A DNA stretch of 64,000 nucleotides from Bradyrhizobium sp. RD5-C2. Lineage in GTDB: Bacteria; Pseudomonadota; Alphaproteobacteria; Rhizobiales; Xanthobacteraceae. Below are positions 9,638-19,014 of this stretch, piece after piece. Positions within the stretch are counted from its first letter, which is position 1, and every line of letters starts with the position of its first letter. The notes beneath the pieces were generated by a model. It was given only the letters and a program-made list of their open reading frames with translations, made no database searches and was not told the origin of the DNA. The position numbers were made by a program, and so were the translations under genes. Location: the NCBI RefSeq assembly GCF_019972155.1, contig NZ_BOVL01000022.1:530-64529 (forward strand), given 5' to 3'.

Positions 9638-11353
9638 TTACCCGTTCCGCAGCTTCGCGCCGGCGTTGCCGCCGGACATCGGGATCTGGTTCACCGCCAG
9701 CACCACGGCGAATGTGATCCCCAGCATCGCGATGCCGAGTACCGCGATCGCGGCGAGATCGCCCCCTTCGTTGAGGTCGTAGATCAGGACCGATAGCACC
9801 TTGGTCTGCGAGGTGAACAGCACGATCGCGGCCGACAGTTCCCGCATCACGCCGATGAAGATGAAGCACCAGGTCGCGATCACCCCGGTGCGCAGCAGGG
9901 GGGCGGTGATCTGGCGCAGCGCCTGCAGCCGCGTCGCGCCGAGGATGCGGCTGGCTTCCTCGAGCTCGGGATGAATGGTCGTGAACGCCGCCTGCAGCTG
10001 CTGATAGGCCGACGGCAGATTGATGGTGAGGAACGCCAGCAGCAGGATCCACAGCGTGCCGTACAGCACGAAGGGCGGCCGCGTGTAGCTTAAGAACAGG
10101 CCGACGCCGAGCACGATGCCGGGAACGGCGACCGGCGCGGTGGCAAGGAAACCGAGCACGCGATGGCCCGCGATCACCTTGCGCGTCGTGACATAGGCGA
10201 TGACGAGCGCGAGCATGGTGCCGATCGTCGCGGTCGCGGCGCCCAGGATCACGGTGTTCTTCAGCGCAAGTTGCGTCGACGACAGCTCGGTGAACACGAA
10301 GACGATGTTGTGCAAGGTCAGCGTCGACGGCGTCACCAGCGTGGTGGCGTTGGGCGATAACGCGGCGTTGAGCAGCGCGAGGTAAGGCAGGAATACGGGA
10401 TTGAGCAGGACCAAAAGGCAGAAGCCGAGCGCGGCCCAGCGCCAGCCGCGCAACTCGACCCGGCGCGGCGCGCCATATTTGCCGCCGATCACCGAATAGC
10501 CGCGGCGGCCAAGCAGCGCCTTCTGTCCCTGCAGCAGCAGGATGGTCAACGCCAGCAGCGGCACCGCAGCGGCCGCCGCCAGCTCGAGCTTCGGCGGATA
10601 CTGGAACAGGCTCCAGATCTTGGTCGTCATGGTGTGAAAGCCGGCCGGCAGTGCCAGGATCGCCGGCGAGCCGAACAGCGTCATCGCTTGCAGGAACGCG
10701 ATCAGCGCGCCAGCGACCAGCGCGGGCAGCGCGAGCGGGATCGTCACCCGCCGCGCCGTGGTCCAGGCATTGCCGCCGAGGATCGCGGAGGCGTCTTCCA
10801 GCTCGCCCGGCATGGTGTCGAGCGCATTGGCCACCAGCACGAACACGAACGGGAAGGTGTAGCAGGAGATCACGAAGACGATCCCGGTCATCGAATAGAT
10901 GTTGAACAGCGCGTCGGCATCTTCGCCTGCGAACAGCCGGTAGAGCTGGTTGAGCAGCCCCGAATTCGGTGCCGCAAGCAACTCCCAGGCGACCGCGCCG
11001 AGGAACGGCGGCGTCACGAACGAGGCCGTCACCAGCGCGCGGATGGTCTGCCGGCCCGGCATGTCGGTGCGCGACACCAGCCAGCTGAGCGGCGCCGCGA
11101 CGATGCAGCAGATCAGCGCCGAGGTCGTCGCGATGATCGCGGTGGTCAGCAGGGGATCGAGGAAATCCGGATTGCTGAACAGCGTGACGAAGTTTTGCAG
11201 CGTCGGATGGCGATTTTTGTCGGTGAAGGCGTAGACCGCGAGCCACGACAGCGGCAGCAGGATGAGGAGGATGAGAACCGCGGCGAACAGCCACAGGACC
11301 GGGCGCGTCCAGTCGATGCGGGGGCGGCCGACGGGGGAGGTGGTGGTTGTCAT
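9638..11353 (-). CDS. ABC importer permease, Fbp/Afu (iron-type) family, two fused domains
   Basis: 571 residues with two binding-protein-dependent permease halves in one chain, as in FbpB/AfuB. Each half has about six membrane segments and an EAA loop (ELEDASAILGG in the first, ELEEASRILGA in the second). It forms the channel for the neighbouring binding protein (11517-12581) and ATPase (12605-13666). A family A repeat of about 120 bases separates it from the binding-protein gene. Substrate may be ferric iron, or another small ligand taken by this broad family. Confidence 0.88.
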   Translation of the reverse strand: MTTTTSPVGRPRIDWTRPVLWLFAAVLILLILLPLSWLAVYAFTDKNRHPTLQNFVTLFSNPDFLDPLLTTAIIATTSALICCIVAAPLSWLVSRTDMPGRQTIRALVTASFVTPPFLGAVAWELLAAPNSGLLNQLYRLFAGEDADALFNIYSMTGIVFVISCYTFPFVFVLVANALDTMPGELEDASAILGGNAWTTARRVTIPLALPALVAGALIAFLQAMTLFGSPAILALPAGFHTMTTKIWSLFQYPPKLELAAAAAVPLLALTILLLQGQKALLGRRGYSVIGGKYGAPRRVELRGWRWAALGFCLLVLLNPVFLPYLALLNAALSPNATTLVTPSTLTLHNIVFVFTELSSTQLALKNTVILGAATATIGTMLALVIAYVTTRKVIAGHRVLGFLATAPVAVPGIVLGVGLFLSYTRPPFVLYGTLWILLLAFLTINLPSAYQQLQAAFTTIHPELEEASRILGATRLQALRQITAPLLRTGVIATWCFIFIGVMRELSAAIVLFTSQTKVLSVLIYDLNEGGDLAAIAVLGIAMLGITFAVVLAVNQIPMSGGNAGAKLRNG

Positions 11354-11369
11354 TTGAAGACTCTCTCCC

Positions 11370-11488
11370 CGTCATTCGCGGTGCGCAATTGCGCACCTGG
11401 GGGCATCGCGAAGCGATGAGCCCGGAATCCGTACTCACGATCGTGGTTATGGATTCCGGGCTCGCGCTGCGCGCGCCCCGGAATGACG
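11370..11488. repeat. Intergenic inverted repeat, family A copy 2
   Basis: Outer CGTCATTC and GAATGACG, inner AGCCCGGAATCC and GGATTCCGGGCT. It lies inside the ABC operon, between the binding-protein and permease genes, where a transcribed hairpin could set relative expression by mRNA stability. Confidence 0.78.
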
Positions 11489-11516
11489 ATGGTGGATGTG
11501 GCGATGCAGCGCATGC

Positions 11517-12581
11517 TCACACCCGAAACAGCCGCGCATAGCGCGTCTTGATCTCTTCGGTCATCGCCTCCACCCCCGCCGGATCCTCCTTCATCAGCTT
11601 GATGTCGGAGAGCTTGCGCCGGCCGGTCTTCGGCTGCACCTGCGCATGCACCGAATACTGCCCGGTGAAGTCGACGAAGAACTGCTGGGTCTCGCGGGTG
11701 TGCAGCCAGGCCTGGAACAGTTTTGCGGCGTTCGGATGCGGCGCACCGGCGAAGATACCGGTCGGTCCCGAGATCGTCGGCGTGCCCTCGGTCGGGTAGA
11801 CCGGCTCGACCGGCTGCCCGGCCTCCTTCAGGAGCACGATGCCGTATTCATTGCCGTCGGCCATCACGGCGCGCTCGCCGAGCGAGAGCTTCTTCGGTGG
11901 GTCGGTCGAGGACTGCACCTGCATCACGCGCTGCTTCGACAGCTTCTCCAGGTAGGGCCAGCCGAGCTCGCGCACGATCTGAAACGTCGTGGTCATGATG
12001 GTGCCGCTATAGGCCGGATGGCCCTTCACCATCTTGCCCATCCACTTTGGATCGAGCAGGTCGGCAAAGCTTTTCGGCGCATCCTCCGCTTTCACCAGTT
12101 TGGTGTTGTAGGCGATCGACGACAGCCACAGCCGCGTGGTCGCGGCCATGCCGTCCGGATCGCGATATCCATCGGGAAAGTGCCTGGCGACGTCCTCCGG
12201 CACGAACGGCATCAGCCAGCCGTTCTTCTTCCATGGGATGAAGTGCGAGGCATCGGCGCTGTTGACGACATCGGCCGCATGGATGTTGGAATCGAATTCC
12301 TGCGCCACGCGCTGGAACAGCCGTTCCGAGCCTGAGCGCTCGATCTGCACGCTGATGCCGGGATAGGCCACCTCGAACGCCTTGCCGAGCTTTTCGCCGA
12401 CCGGCAGGTCCATCGACGAATAGAACACGAGCTTGCCTTCTTTGGTCGCGGCCGCCACCAGGTCGGGCGTGATCGCGGTCGGCTCGGGCGCGGCGGCGCG
12501 TGCCGGTGACGCGAATATCTTGCCAAGCGCAAGCGCCGCAGAGCCCTTCAGGACGTGGCGTCTGGAGATTTGTTTCCGCAT
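11517..12581 (-). CDS. ABC importer substrate-binding protein, Fbp/Afu type, Tat exported
   Basis: 354 residues. The N terminus MRKQISRRHVLKGSAALALG carries a twin-arginine (SRRHVLK) export signal, ending near ASPARA. The mature part is a periplasmic binding protein of the iron(III)/family 1 type (KLVFYSSMDLPVGEKL at its N terminus). ATG 12581 is chosen over longer in-frame starts because GGAGGGA precedes it by 6 bases and it starts the Tat signal. It delivers substrate to the permease 9638-11353. Substrate is not readable from sequence. Confidence 0.88.
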   Translation of the reverse strand: MRKQISRRHVLKGSAALALGKIFASPARAAAPEPTAITPDLVAAATKEGKLVFYSSMDLPVGEKLGKAFEVAYPGISVQIERSGSERLFQRVAQEFDSNIHAADVVNSADASHFIPWKKNGWLMPFVPEDVARHFPDGYRDPDGMAATTRLWLSSIAYNTKLVKAEDAPKSFADLLDPKWMGKMVKGHPAYSGTIMTTTFQIVRELGWPYLEKLSKQRVMQVQSSTDPPKKLSLGERAVMADGNEYGIVLLKEAGQPVEPVYPTEGTPTISGPTGIFAGAPHPNAAKLFQAWLHTRETQQFFVDFTGQYSVHAQVQPKTGRRKLSDIKLMKEDPAGVEAMTEEIKTRYARLFRV

Positions 12582-12604
12582 CGCGTCCCTCCGTTTCTTG
12601 TTCG

Positions 12605-13666
12605 TTATCGACTGAGCGCCCGGCAGCATTCCGCCGGAAGTGTCAGCCAGACCGCGCTGCCCTTCTCGACCGCGGTCTCCGTCGGCGTGGTCACCCGCAG
12701 CGAGGTGCCGTCAGAGGTTTCCACCATGTAGTCGCGGTTCATGCCGAGATAGACCTGCCGCGTTACGATGGCCTTGAGCGTGTTCTGCGCCATAGCGGGC
12801 GCTTGCGTCGAGAGCTGGATTTCATGCTGGCGGATCGCGACCGGCGCGCTCTGGCCGGCCGTGAGCCTGGCGCCGACCACTGCGAGAACAGCGCCGGCGA
12901 ATTCGACGTGGGTCGCATCGCGCGCGGTACCCTTGATCACGTTGGCCGCGCCGATGAAGCGCGCGACGAACTCGGATTCCGGCCGCGCATAGATGTCCTC
13001 AGGACTGCCGAGCTGGTCGATCTTGCCGGCATTCATCACCGCGATCAGGTCGGCGGTGGTCATCGCCTCGGATTGATCGTGGGTGACGTAGACCGTGGTG
13101 TAGCGATATTCGTCGTGCAGGCGGCGGATCTCGAACCGCATCTCCTCGCGCAGATTGGCGTCGAGATTGGACAGCGGCTCGTCGAGCAGCAGCGTCTCGG
13201 GGCCGACGATCAGCGCGCGCGCCAGCGCGACGCGCTGCTGCTGGCCGCCGGAGAGCTCGCCCGGATAGCGCTGCGCCAGCGGCTCCAGCTTGGTGGTCGC
13301 CAGAATCGCGGCGAGCTTTTTCGCGATGGTGTCGCGATCCATTTTGCGCAGGCGCAGGCCATAGACGATGTTCTCGGCCACCGTCATGTGCGGCCACAGC
13401 GCGTAGCTCTGGAAGATCATCGACATGTTGCGCTGCTCGGGCGGCAGCGTGCGCGCCTTCGACGACACGACACGGTCGCCGACGCGGATCTCGCCGCCGG
13501 ACGGTTCGAGGAACCCGGCGATCAGCCGTAGCGTCGTGGTCTTGCCGCAACCGGACGGCCCGAGCAGGCAGACCAGCTGGCCGTGGTCGATTGTGAGCGA
13601 GACGTCATCAACCGCGACAAACGATCCAAACCGCTTGACCAGGCCACGCAGTTCCACCGATGCCAA
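12605..13666 (-). CDS. ABC importer ATPase, FbpC type
   Basis: 353 residues. Walker A is GPSGCGKTT, Q-loop in MIFQSYALWP, signature LSGGQQQR, Walker B LLLDEPLSNLD, switch His in VTHDQ. A C-terminal TOBE-like regulatory domain follows from about 240. TTG 13666 is the start: GGAGGG is 5 bases upstream and no ATG fits. First gene of the importer operon (ATPase, binding protein, permease). Confidence 0.9.
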   Translation of the reverse strand: MASVELRGLVKRFGSFVAVDDVSLTIDHGQLVCLLGPSGCGKTTTLRLIAGFLEPSGGEIRVGDRVVSSKARTLPPEQRNMSMIFQSYALWPHMTVAENIVYGLRLRKMDRDTIAKKLAAILATTKLEPLAQRYPGELSGGQQQRVALARALIVGPETLLLDEPLSNLDANLREEMRFEIRRLHDEYRYTTVYVTHDQSEAMTTADLIAVMNAGKIDQLGSPEDIYARPESEFVARFIGAANVIKGTARDATHVEFAGAVLAVVGARLTAGQSAPVAIRQHEIQLSTQAPAMAQNTLKAIVTRQVYLGMNRDYMVETSDGTSLRVTTPTETAVEKGSAVWLTLPAECCRALSR

Positions 13667-13819
13667 GCGATCCCTCCATCTTGTTCTGTTGCAGGGATCC
13701 GTGCCCGGCTGTTGCCGGCAGTAAAGCGGAAAACGATGACGACGAAAAGTGTTGAGGCCCCGTCATAAAGTCGAGGGAGCTCTTCGCTCCATTATCCCAA
13801 AATGAGCAATCGCTGCAGC

Positions 13820-13906
13820 CGTCATTGCGAGGAGCGATAGCGACGAAGCAATCCATAGCTCCACTTATCCGGAGCCATGGATTGCTTCGCTTCGCTCGCA
13901 ATGACG
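13820..13906. repeat. Intergenic inverted repeat, family C copy 2
   Basis: Arms CGTCATTGCGAG and CTCGCAATGACG, inner AAGCAATCCAT and ATGGATTGCTT. It lies between the aminotransferase stop and the ATPase start on the minus strand. Confidence 0.82.
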
Positions 13907-13919
13907 TGGAGGCGTCGCA

Positions 13920-15104
13920 TTACGCCTTCACGTTCTCGCCGAGCCACTGGATCGCGGCGTCGGCGCCGGCTTTGCCGTGCGGGATGTTCAGCGCGGTGAG
14001 CGCGACCTCGACGACGCCGAGCGTGCCGAGGATCATCGGCGCGTTGACGTGGCCCATATGCGCGATGCGGAATGCCTGGCCCTGCAAATCGCCGATGCCG
14101 GTGCCGAGCACCACGCCGCATTTCTCCTTGGCATAGCGCTGGATCGCGGCGGGATCGGCGCCCTTCACGGTCACGGTGGTCACCGTGTTGGAGCGCTCGG
14201 CTGGTTCAGCAATGTTGAAGCCGAGCACCTGGCCCTCGCCCCAGACGGCGACGGCGCGGCGCACCGCTTCGCCGAGCAGGCGATGCCGCTCGAAGGCATT
14301 CTCCAGGCCCTCGGCGTGCAGCATGTTGATCGCCTCGCGCAGCGCGAACAGCAGATGCACCGGCGCGGTGCCGGCATATTTGCGGTAGTGCTCGGAGCCC
14401 TCGCGCTCGGTCCAGTCCCAATACGGCGTGCGCAGGTCGGCCTTCTTGTGTGCATCCCAGGCGCGGTCATTGGCGGCGACGAAGCCGAGGCCGGGCGGCG
14501 TCATCAGGCCCTTCTGCGAACCGGACATCGCGACGTCGACATACCATTTGTCCATCTCGAACGGCATGCAGCCGAGCGAGGCGACGGTGTCGACCATGAA
14601 CAGCGCGGGATGGCCCGCGGCCTTGATCGCCTTGCCGATCGCCTCGATGTCGTTATAGGCGCCCGACGCGGTGTCGACCTGCACGGCGAGGATCGCCTTG
14701 ATCTTGTGTTCCTTGTCGCGGCGCAGCCGCTCCTCGACCTCTGCCGGGCGGATTGCGCGGCGCCAGTCGCCCTTCAGCACCTCGACATCGGCGCCCATCG
14801 CGGCCGCCGCCTGGCCCCAGCCGATCGCAAAGCGCCCGCTCTCCAGCACCAGCACCTTGTCGCCGCGCGACAGCACGTTGGAGAGCGTCGCCTCCCAGGC
14901 GCCGTGGCCGTTGGCGATGTAGATGTAGGACTTGCCCATGGTGGCGAACAGCTTCGAGAGATCGCGCAGCAGGCTTTCGGTCAGTTCGAGCATCTCGGCG
15001 GAGTAGATATCGAGCGCCGGGCGATGCATCGCCTGCAGCACCTGATCGGGCATCGTGGTGGGCCCGGGGATGGCCAGAAATTCCCGGCCCGCGCGAACGG
15101 TCAT
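13920..15104 (-). CDS. Class V aminotransferase, alanine/serine-glyoxylate type
   Basis: 394-residue PLP enzyme of the alanine-glyoxylate/serine-glyoxylate aminotransferase family. Characteristic are AIPGPTTMPDQVLQAM at the start, the DTVASLG segment whose Asp contacts the PLP pyridine, and the Schiff-base Lys in SGSQKGLMTPPG. It would pass amino groups to glyoxylate, in photorespiratory-type or serine-cycle metabolism. Start ATG 15104 has AGGAACAGGA upstream; the longer frame to 15140 lacks support. The importer operon follows on the same strand after 253 bases; a shared role is possible but unproven. Confidence 0.86.
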   Translation of the reverse strand: MTVRAGREFLAIPGPTTMPDQVLQAMHRPALDIYSAEMLELTESLLRDLSKLFATMGKSYIYIANGHGAWEATLSNVLSRGDKVLVLESGRFAIGWGQAAAAMGADVEVLKGDWRRAIRPAEVEERLRRDKEHKIKAILAVQVDTASGAYNDIEAIGKAIKAAGHPALFMVDTVASLGCMPFEMDKWYVDVAMSGSQKGLMTPPGLGFVAANDRAWDAHKKADLRTPYWDWTEREGSEHYRKYAGTAPVHLLFALREAINMLHAEGLENAFERHRLLGEAVRRAVAVWGEGQVLGFNIAEPAERSNTVTTVTVKGADPAAIQRYAKEKCGVVLGTGIGDLQGQAFRIAHMGHVNAPMILGTLGVVEVALTALNIPHGKAGADAAIQWLGENVKA

Positions 15105-15240
15105 CGTCCTGTTCCTTTTGGGTAAAGCTACGCAAATCATGCGTCTGAGGGGTCAAGGGTGGAGGATATGCCATCGTGGCCGCGATTGCGAGCAGGTCCA
15201 AGCAATCCAGCGTTTCCAAAAGCGCGGGACACAGCCGGCC

Positions 15241-16077
15241 TTATTTGTCTTTGTCGATGGTCTCGACCACGGAACGCCAGATCTGGTCCTTGAACTGGGT
15301 CGCGGCAGGGCTTGGAATCTGCTCGACGCTGCCGTCGTTCTTGCGGCAGGCCTCGACCAGCCGCACCACCCAGATTTCACCGTCGGTGTAATAGAGGTCG
15401 CCGCCGCCATTATGCCCGTCAAAGGTCGGGCCGATGCCGGTGACCTGGTATTTCGCGGTGACCATGCCGGCGGATTCGAGGTCGGTCGCAAGCAGCGCGC
15501 GCTCGGCATCGAGATCGGCCGCGATATGATGCGTCACCGCGCCGGTGTAGCTGCTGATGCCGACACTGCGGTCGAGCGTCGCGGCGCCGAGCCACACCGG
15601 GCGCTTTTCCTCGCCCTGATCGAGCACCCGCCAGAAACGGACATGATTGCGGCGATCCGCGCTTGCGCCGACCGGCCGCTCGAAGGCGAGGTCTTCGCGG
15701 CGGCCGAGATAGAACAGGTTGCTCACCGGCGCATCCTTGTAGGGACGGTCGAGCAGCACCGAGCCTACGATTTCGATCGAGGATTTCAGCGTGACTGGGT
15801 CGGCCGGGAACCAGCCGGCCTCATGCATCGCGCAGACCACGTCCTTGGTGTCGCCGATCAGCCCGACATTCATGGGGTCACCGGGAATGCCCTGCGCGGT
15901 CCGGGTCACCATCGGCAGATTGGCGAGGCCCTTCTGGTGCTCGTAGTGCGTCCACAGCGCCGGCAGCACCAGATAGGCCACGATCAGATAGGTGACCAGG
16001 ACGAACAGCAACAGCTGCAGATAGCGCACGCGTTTGCGACGGCGCGCCGCAGGCGGGATGATTTCGACGTCAGTCAT
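15241..16077 (-). CDS. LssY C-terminal domain protein, membrane anchored
   Basis: 278 residues. A basic cytoplasmic tail with ARRRKRVR, one membrane helix (about 20-42) and a large periplasmic part resembling the LssY_C domain (DPMNVGLIGDTKDVVCAMHEAGW region). The molecular function of this domain is unknown. ATG 16077 is preferred to GTG 16092 because AAGGA sits 7 bases before it. It stands alone, with a family F repeat directly upstream. Confidence 0.75.
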   Translation of the reverse strand: MTDVEIIPPAARRRKRVRYLQLLLFVLVTYLIVAYLVLPALWTHYEHQKGLANLPMVTRTAQGIPGDPMNVGLIGDTKDVVCAMHEAGWFPADPVTLKSSIEIVGSVLLDRPYKDAPVSNLFYLGRREDLAFERPVGASADRRNHVRFWRVLDQGEEKRPVWLGAATLDRSVGISSYTGAVTHHIAADLDAERALLATDLESAGMVTAKYQVTGIGPTFDGHNGGGDLYYTDGEIWVVRLVEACRKNDGSVEQIPSPAATQFKDQIWRSVVETIDKDK

Positions 16078-16090
16078 GCCGCGGTCCTTC

Positions 16091-16219
16091 ACCTCTCCCG
16101 CTCGCGGGGGAGGTCGGATTGCATCGAAGATGCAATCCGGGTGGGGGCTCTCTCCTCATAACGAGCATCGCAAGCAGTGACACCCCCACCCCAGCCCTCC
16201 CCCGCAAGCGGGAGAGGGG
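16091..16219. repeat. Intergenic inverted repeat, family F
   Basis: Arms ACCTCTCCCGCTCGCGGGGGA and TCCCCCGCAAGCGGGAGAGG-type sequence, with inner GGATTGCATC and GATGCAATCC. A single copy was seen in this window. It immediately precedes the LssY_C gene, so it may lie in its leader. Confidence 0.7.
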
Positions 16220-16287
16220 GCGTGCTGCCGACGCCGCTACGTTTGAGTCTCATTCCATCGAACTATGTCGAGTATCAGTCGTGCCGC

Positions 16288-17019
16288 TTAACGCCGCGTC
16301 TCGCGGCAGCCGGCGGCCTCGGCTTCCTCGACCGAGCAGAACCAGCGTGTGCCCTTTGATATCTTCATCTCGATCTTGGCGTACCAGCGGCTGGTCGGCT
16401 GGTGGAAGATGCATTCGCCGGAGCGGTTGACGTTGCCCTTGATGGTGCAGTCGGGCGAGGGCGCCACCGGGCCGGAGGCCGAGGCGAGCAGGATCGCGTT
16501 GGCGCCTTCCGGCGGCTTCACGGTGCCGAGCACGGTGGTCTTCTTGTTGCGCACGCGCCAGTCCCACGGCGCGATGAATGCGCCCTGCCACATCCCGGCC
16601 TTGGCCTCGCGCGCCGCTTTCTCGTCCGGCTCGTAGTCATGCGAGATGCGGGTATAGGCCAGCGCCCAGCCATTGCTGACCATCCACTTCTGGATGTCCT
16701 CGCCGTCGACCTCGCAGCGCGCAATGGTGCGGCCGCGGCGATCGACCGAGCGGGCGTGGCAGGTCCAGCTCTTGTGGCCCGCATACTTGATCAGCTCGTC
16801 GCGCGCGGCAATGCCGCAGGTCCAGCGCTCACCCTTGGTGTTGAGGCAGAGCTGGTCGGTCGACGGCGCGTCGATGCCGCCGAGCCGGATCTTGACGCTG
16901 CCGATCATGAGCTGGTCGCCGTCGCGGATCTTCGGCACGCCGGTGATGTCGGCGGCGACAGCCAGCGTCGGCAGCGACAGCAGCAGGCCAGCAGTGAGCA
17001 GCGTCTTGAGCATTGGCAT
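16288..17019 (-). CDS. Secreted SNase-like (thermonuclease family) protein
   Basis: 243 residues with an N-terminal signal peptide (LLTAGLLLSLPTLAVA-A) and a staphylococcal-nuclease OB fold. RLGGIDAPS corresponds to the R35/D40 region, and DRRGRTIARC to the R87 region. The position normally holding the catalytic Glu of DTPE/DAPE is Ser (DAPS), so nuclease activity may be lost or altered. A C-terminal Cys-containing extension (CTIKGNVNRSGECIFHQP) follows. No partner genes are adjacent. Confidence 0.8.
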   Translation of the reverse strand: MPMLKTLLTAGLLLSLPTLAVAADITGVPKIRDGDQLMIGSVKIRLGGIDAPSTDQLCLNTKGERWTCGIAARDELIKYAGHKSWTCHARSVDRRGRTIARCEVDGEDIQKWMVSNGWALAYTRISHDYEPDEKAAREAKAGMWQGAFIAPWDWRVRNKKTTVLGTVKPPEGANAILLASASGPVAPSPDCTIKGNVNRSGECIFHQPTSRWYAKIEMKISKGTRWFCSVEEAEAAGCRETRR

Positions 17020-17185
17020 TCCCGGCCAGGTTTTCGTTCAGCGTTTAAGGTCCAAAGGATCGGCAAGGCAAAGGATCGTCAAGGATTGTGCGAGCAATTG
17101 GGCAACCCTGCCAGTGGTGTCGTGTTTCCGCCAGTTTCAACTTCGCGTCATCCCCGTGCGTCTGCGCCATTTGCCCCTTGAGGTC

Positions 17186-17274
17186 CGTAGCCCGGATGGA
17201 GCGAAGCGCAATCCGGGACAGTGTTTCCGTTGAAAGATGGTCCCCGGATTTCGCTGCGCTCCATCCGGGCTACG
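17186..17274. repeat. Intergenic inverted repeat, family D
   Basis: Arms CGTAGCCCGGATGGAGCG and CGCTCCATCCGGGCTACG are near-perfect over 18 bases, with a second pair AATCCGGG/CCCGGATT inside. It lies directly behind the stop of the 578-residue gene (17278), a terminator-like position. Confidence 0.8.
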
Positions 17275-17277
17275 CGA

Positions 17278-19014
17278 CTACACCGCAACCATTCGCTTCC
17301 TGGCCAGCGCGAGGGCCATCAGCACGAAGGCCGACGTCACCTCGGGCCCGCCGACCAGGATCCGCGTCGGGGTCTTCATCTTATTCCATTCATAGGCCCT
17401 GTAAGGCCCCTTGCGGCCGCCCTCGCCGAGGCCTTGCACGATGCAGTGCAGCGCCGGCGTGAAGCTCGAAACCTCGGCGCCAAGATGGGCCAGCGCCATC
17501 AGCGCTAGCGCCGCGTCGAACGGGTTCATCTCATGCGCGATCAGCTCGCTTTGGACATAGCCGAGCACGCGGGCGCGGATCAGCGCGAACACATTGCCGG
17601 GATCGATGACGCGCTGCGCCGGCAGCGGCAGCGCGATGAAGGCGGCGTAGCAGCGGCCGAAATAGGCCGAATAGAGCTCCGGCAAATAATAGATATGCGA
17701 GCGCGGATTCCTGAACGCGCCGCTTTCGACCAGATTCTTCTGGAACGCGATGATGCGATGCACCGTCTCCAGCCGCTGCGGCGTCTCGACGATTTGCCAG
17801 CGGGCGAGGTTGCGAAACGAGACCTCGAGGATGTCGAGGTTCAGCGTCGGATCGAGGTCGTTGCCATAGGGCCGCTCGCCCCTGAGATTATCGATCCAGG
17901 TGACGACGCCGCCTTCGTAATCGATATTATCGTTGAGCGGCACGGTGACGCGCGGCTCGTTGGCGCCTGATCGCACCTGGTAGCCGCGGTAGAAATCCAG
18001 CAGCGGCTGCTTGAGGATCGGATCGTCGGAGCCGGCTTGTGTGGCGGCCGAGAACGAACACGCCGTGGTGTCGCAGTCGGGCACATAGACGCCGAAGCCG
18101 AGGTCCTGCTTGATCTGGGCGAAGAAGCGCGAGAAGCGCGGATGCCGCCCCGGCGCCAGCGCGGTGATCACCTTTACGACCGAGCCGTCATGCGACGGCA
18201 CCTCCTCGGCGCTGGTCTTCAGGCAGAAGTCCACCATCTCGGCGATCGCGCGCCGCGCCGCGCCGGCCTCATCCGATGACGCGAGCCCGGTCTCGACAAA
18301 ACTCAGCAGGGCCTCGGTGAAGAAGGCGTCGTAATAGGCCGAGCGGTGGCGGATCTGCACCGGCTCCCACATCGGCTCGGCGATGCCGCGCCATGGCGGG
18401 TTGATCAGCGTGCGCGCCGGCGAATGCGCGATGAAGATCCGCGCCAGGCTGAACAGCAAGGTCGAGTTCTTGTAGCCGCGCGCATTCAGCCCGGTCAGCG
18501 CCATCAGCATCTCGCGCCCGCTGATGTCGGGGTCGCCAATCAGGTTGAAGGCAGCATAGGTCGGGATGAAGCCGTTTTTGGTGAACGAACCGAGCAGATG
18601 CGCGCCGGTTACGCGGATCACGCGGTCGATCTCGGCCATCGCGGGCGAGTGGTGAGGGACGGCCGCGGCCGGCGGGGCGGGGTGGCGCACGGCGATGCCG
18701 TCCATCAGGTCGGCGACCGGGGCGCCGATCGCGGCCCAGTCCGGCGCCGCGGCGTCGCGCGCCTGGACCAGCGCCGCGCGCAGGCTCGCCAGGCGGTCGG
18801 GGTCGTTGAGGGCGGGCAGGCCGGTGCGGCGGAGCAGCGCGCGCAGCGGCGGATTGCCGAGCGCGGTCCGGTAGAATTTTCCGAGATGGACGTCGCCGCC
18901 GCAATAGGCCTGCAGCACGGGGTCGCAGACGTCGTAAAGCGACGGGCCGTCCTTCCTGGCGGTCAGCGCCCGGCACACCGTCCCGGCGATTTCGTGAAGG
19001 CCCAAGTAGCTCAA
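17278..19014 (-). CDS. Unrecognised 578-residue protein with DxDTTA motif
   Basis: No signal peptide or clear membrane segment; helix-rich composition. I do not recognise the family with certainty. VPDCDTTACSF (D313, D315, then TTA) looks like the DxDD/DxDTT catalytic acid motif of class II terpene cyclases, and the length is near that of bacterial copalyl-diphosphate synthases, but no other terpene cyclase signature was confirmed and no isoprenoid gene is nearby. Reading frame quality and codon use support a real gene. The start ATG 19014 lacks a strong SD. Flanked by repeat D downstream. Confidence 0.75.
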   Translation of the reverse strand: MSYLGLHEIAGTVCRALTARKDGPSLYDVCDPVLQAYCGGDVHLGKFYRTALGNPPLRALLRRTGLPALNDPDRLASLRAALVQARDAAAPDWAAIGAPVADLMDGIAVRHPAPPAAAVPHHSPAMAEIDRVIRVTGAHLLGSFTKNGFIPTYAAFNLIGDPDISGREMLMALTGLNARGYKNSTLLFSLARIFIAHSPARTLINPPWRGIAEPMWEPVQIRHRSAYYDAFFTEALLSFVETGLASSDEAGAARRAIAEMVDFCLKTSAEEVPSHDGSVVKVITALAPGRHPRFSRFFAQIKQDLGFGVYVPDCDTTACSFSAATQAGSDDPILKQPLLDFYRGYQVRSGANEPRVTVPLNDNIDYEGGVVTWIDNLRGERPYGNDLDPTLNLDILEVSFRNLARWQIVETPQRLETVHRIIAFQKNLVESGAFRNPRSHIYYLPELYSAYFGRCYAAFIALPLPAQRVIDPGNVFALIRARVLGYVQSELIAHEMNPFDAALALMALAHLGAEVSSFTPALHCIVQGLGEGGRKGPYRAYEWNKMKTPTRILVGGPEVTSAFVLMALALARKRMVAV

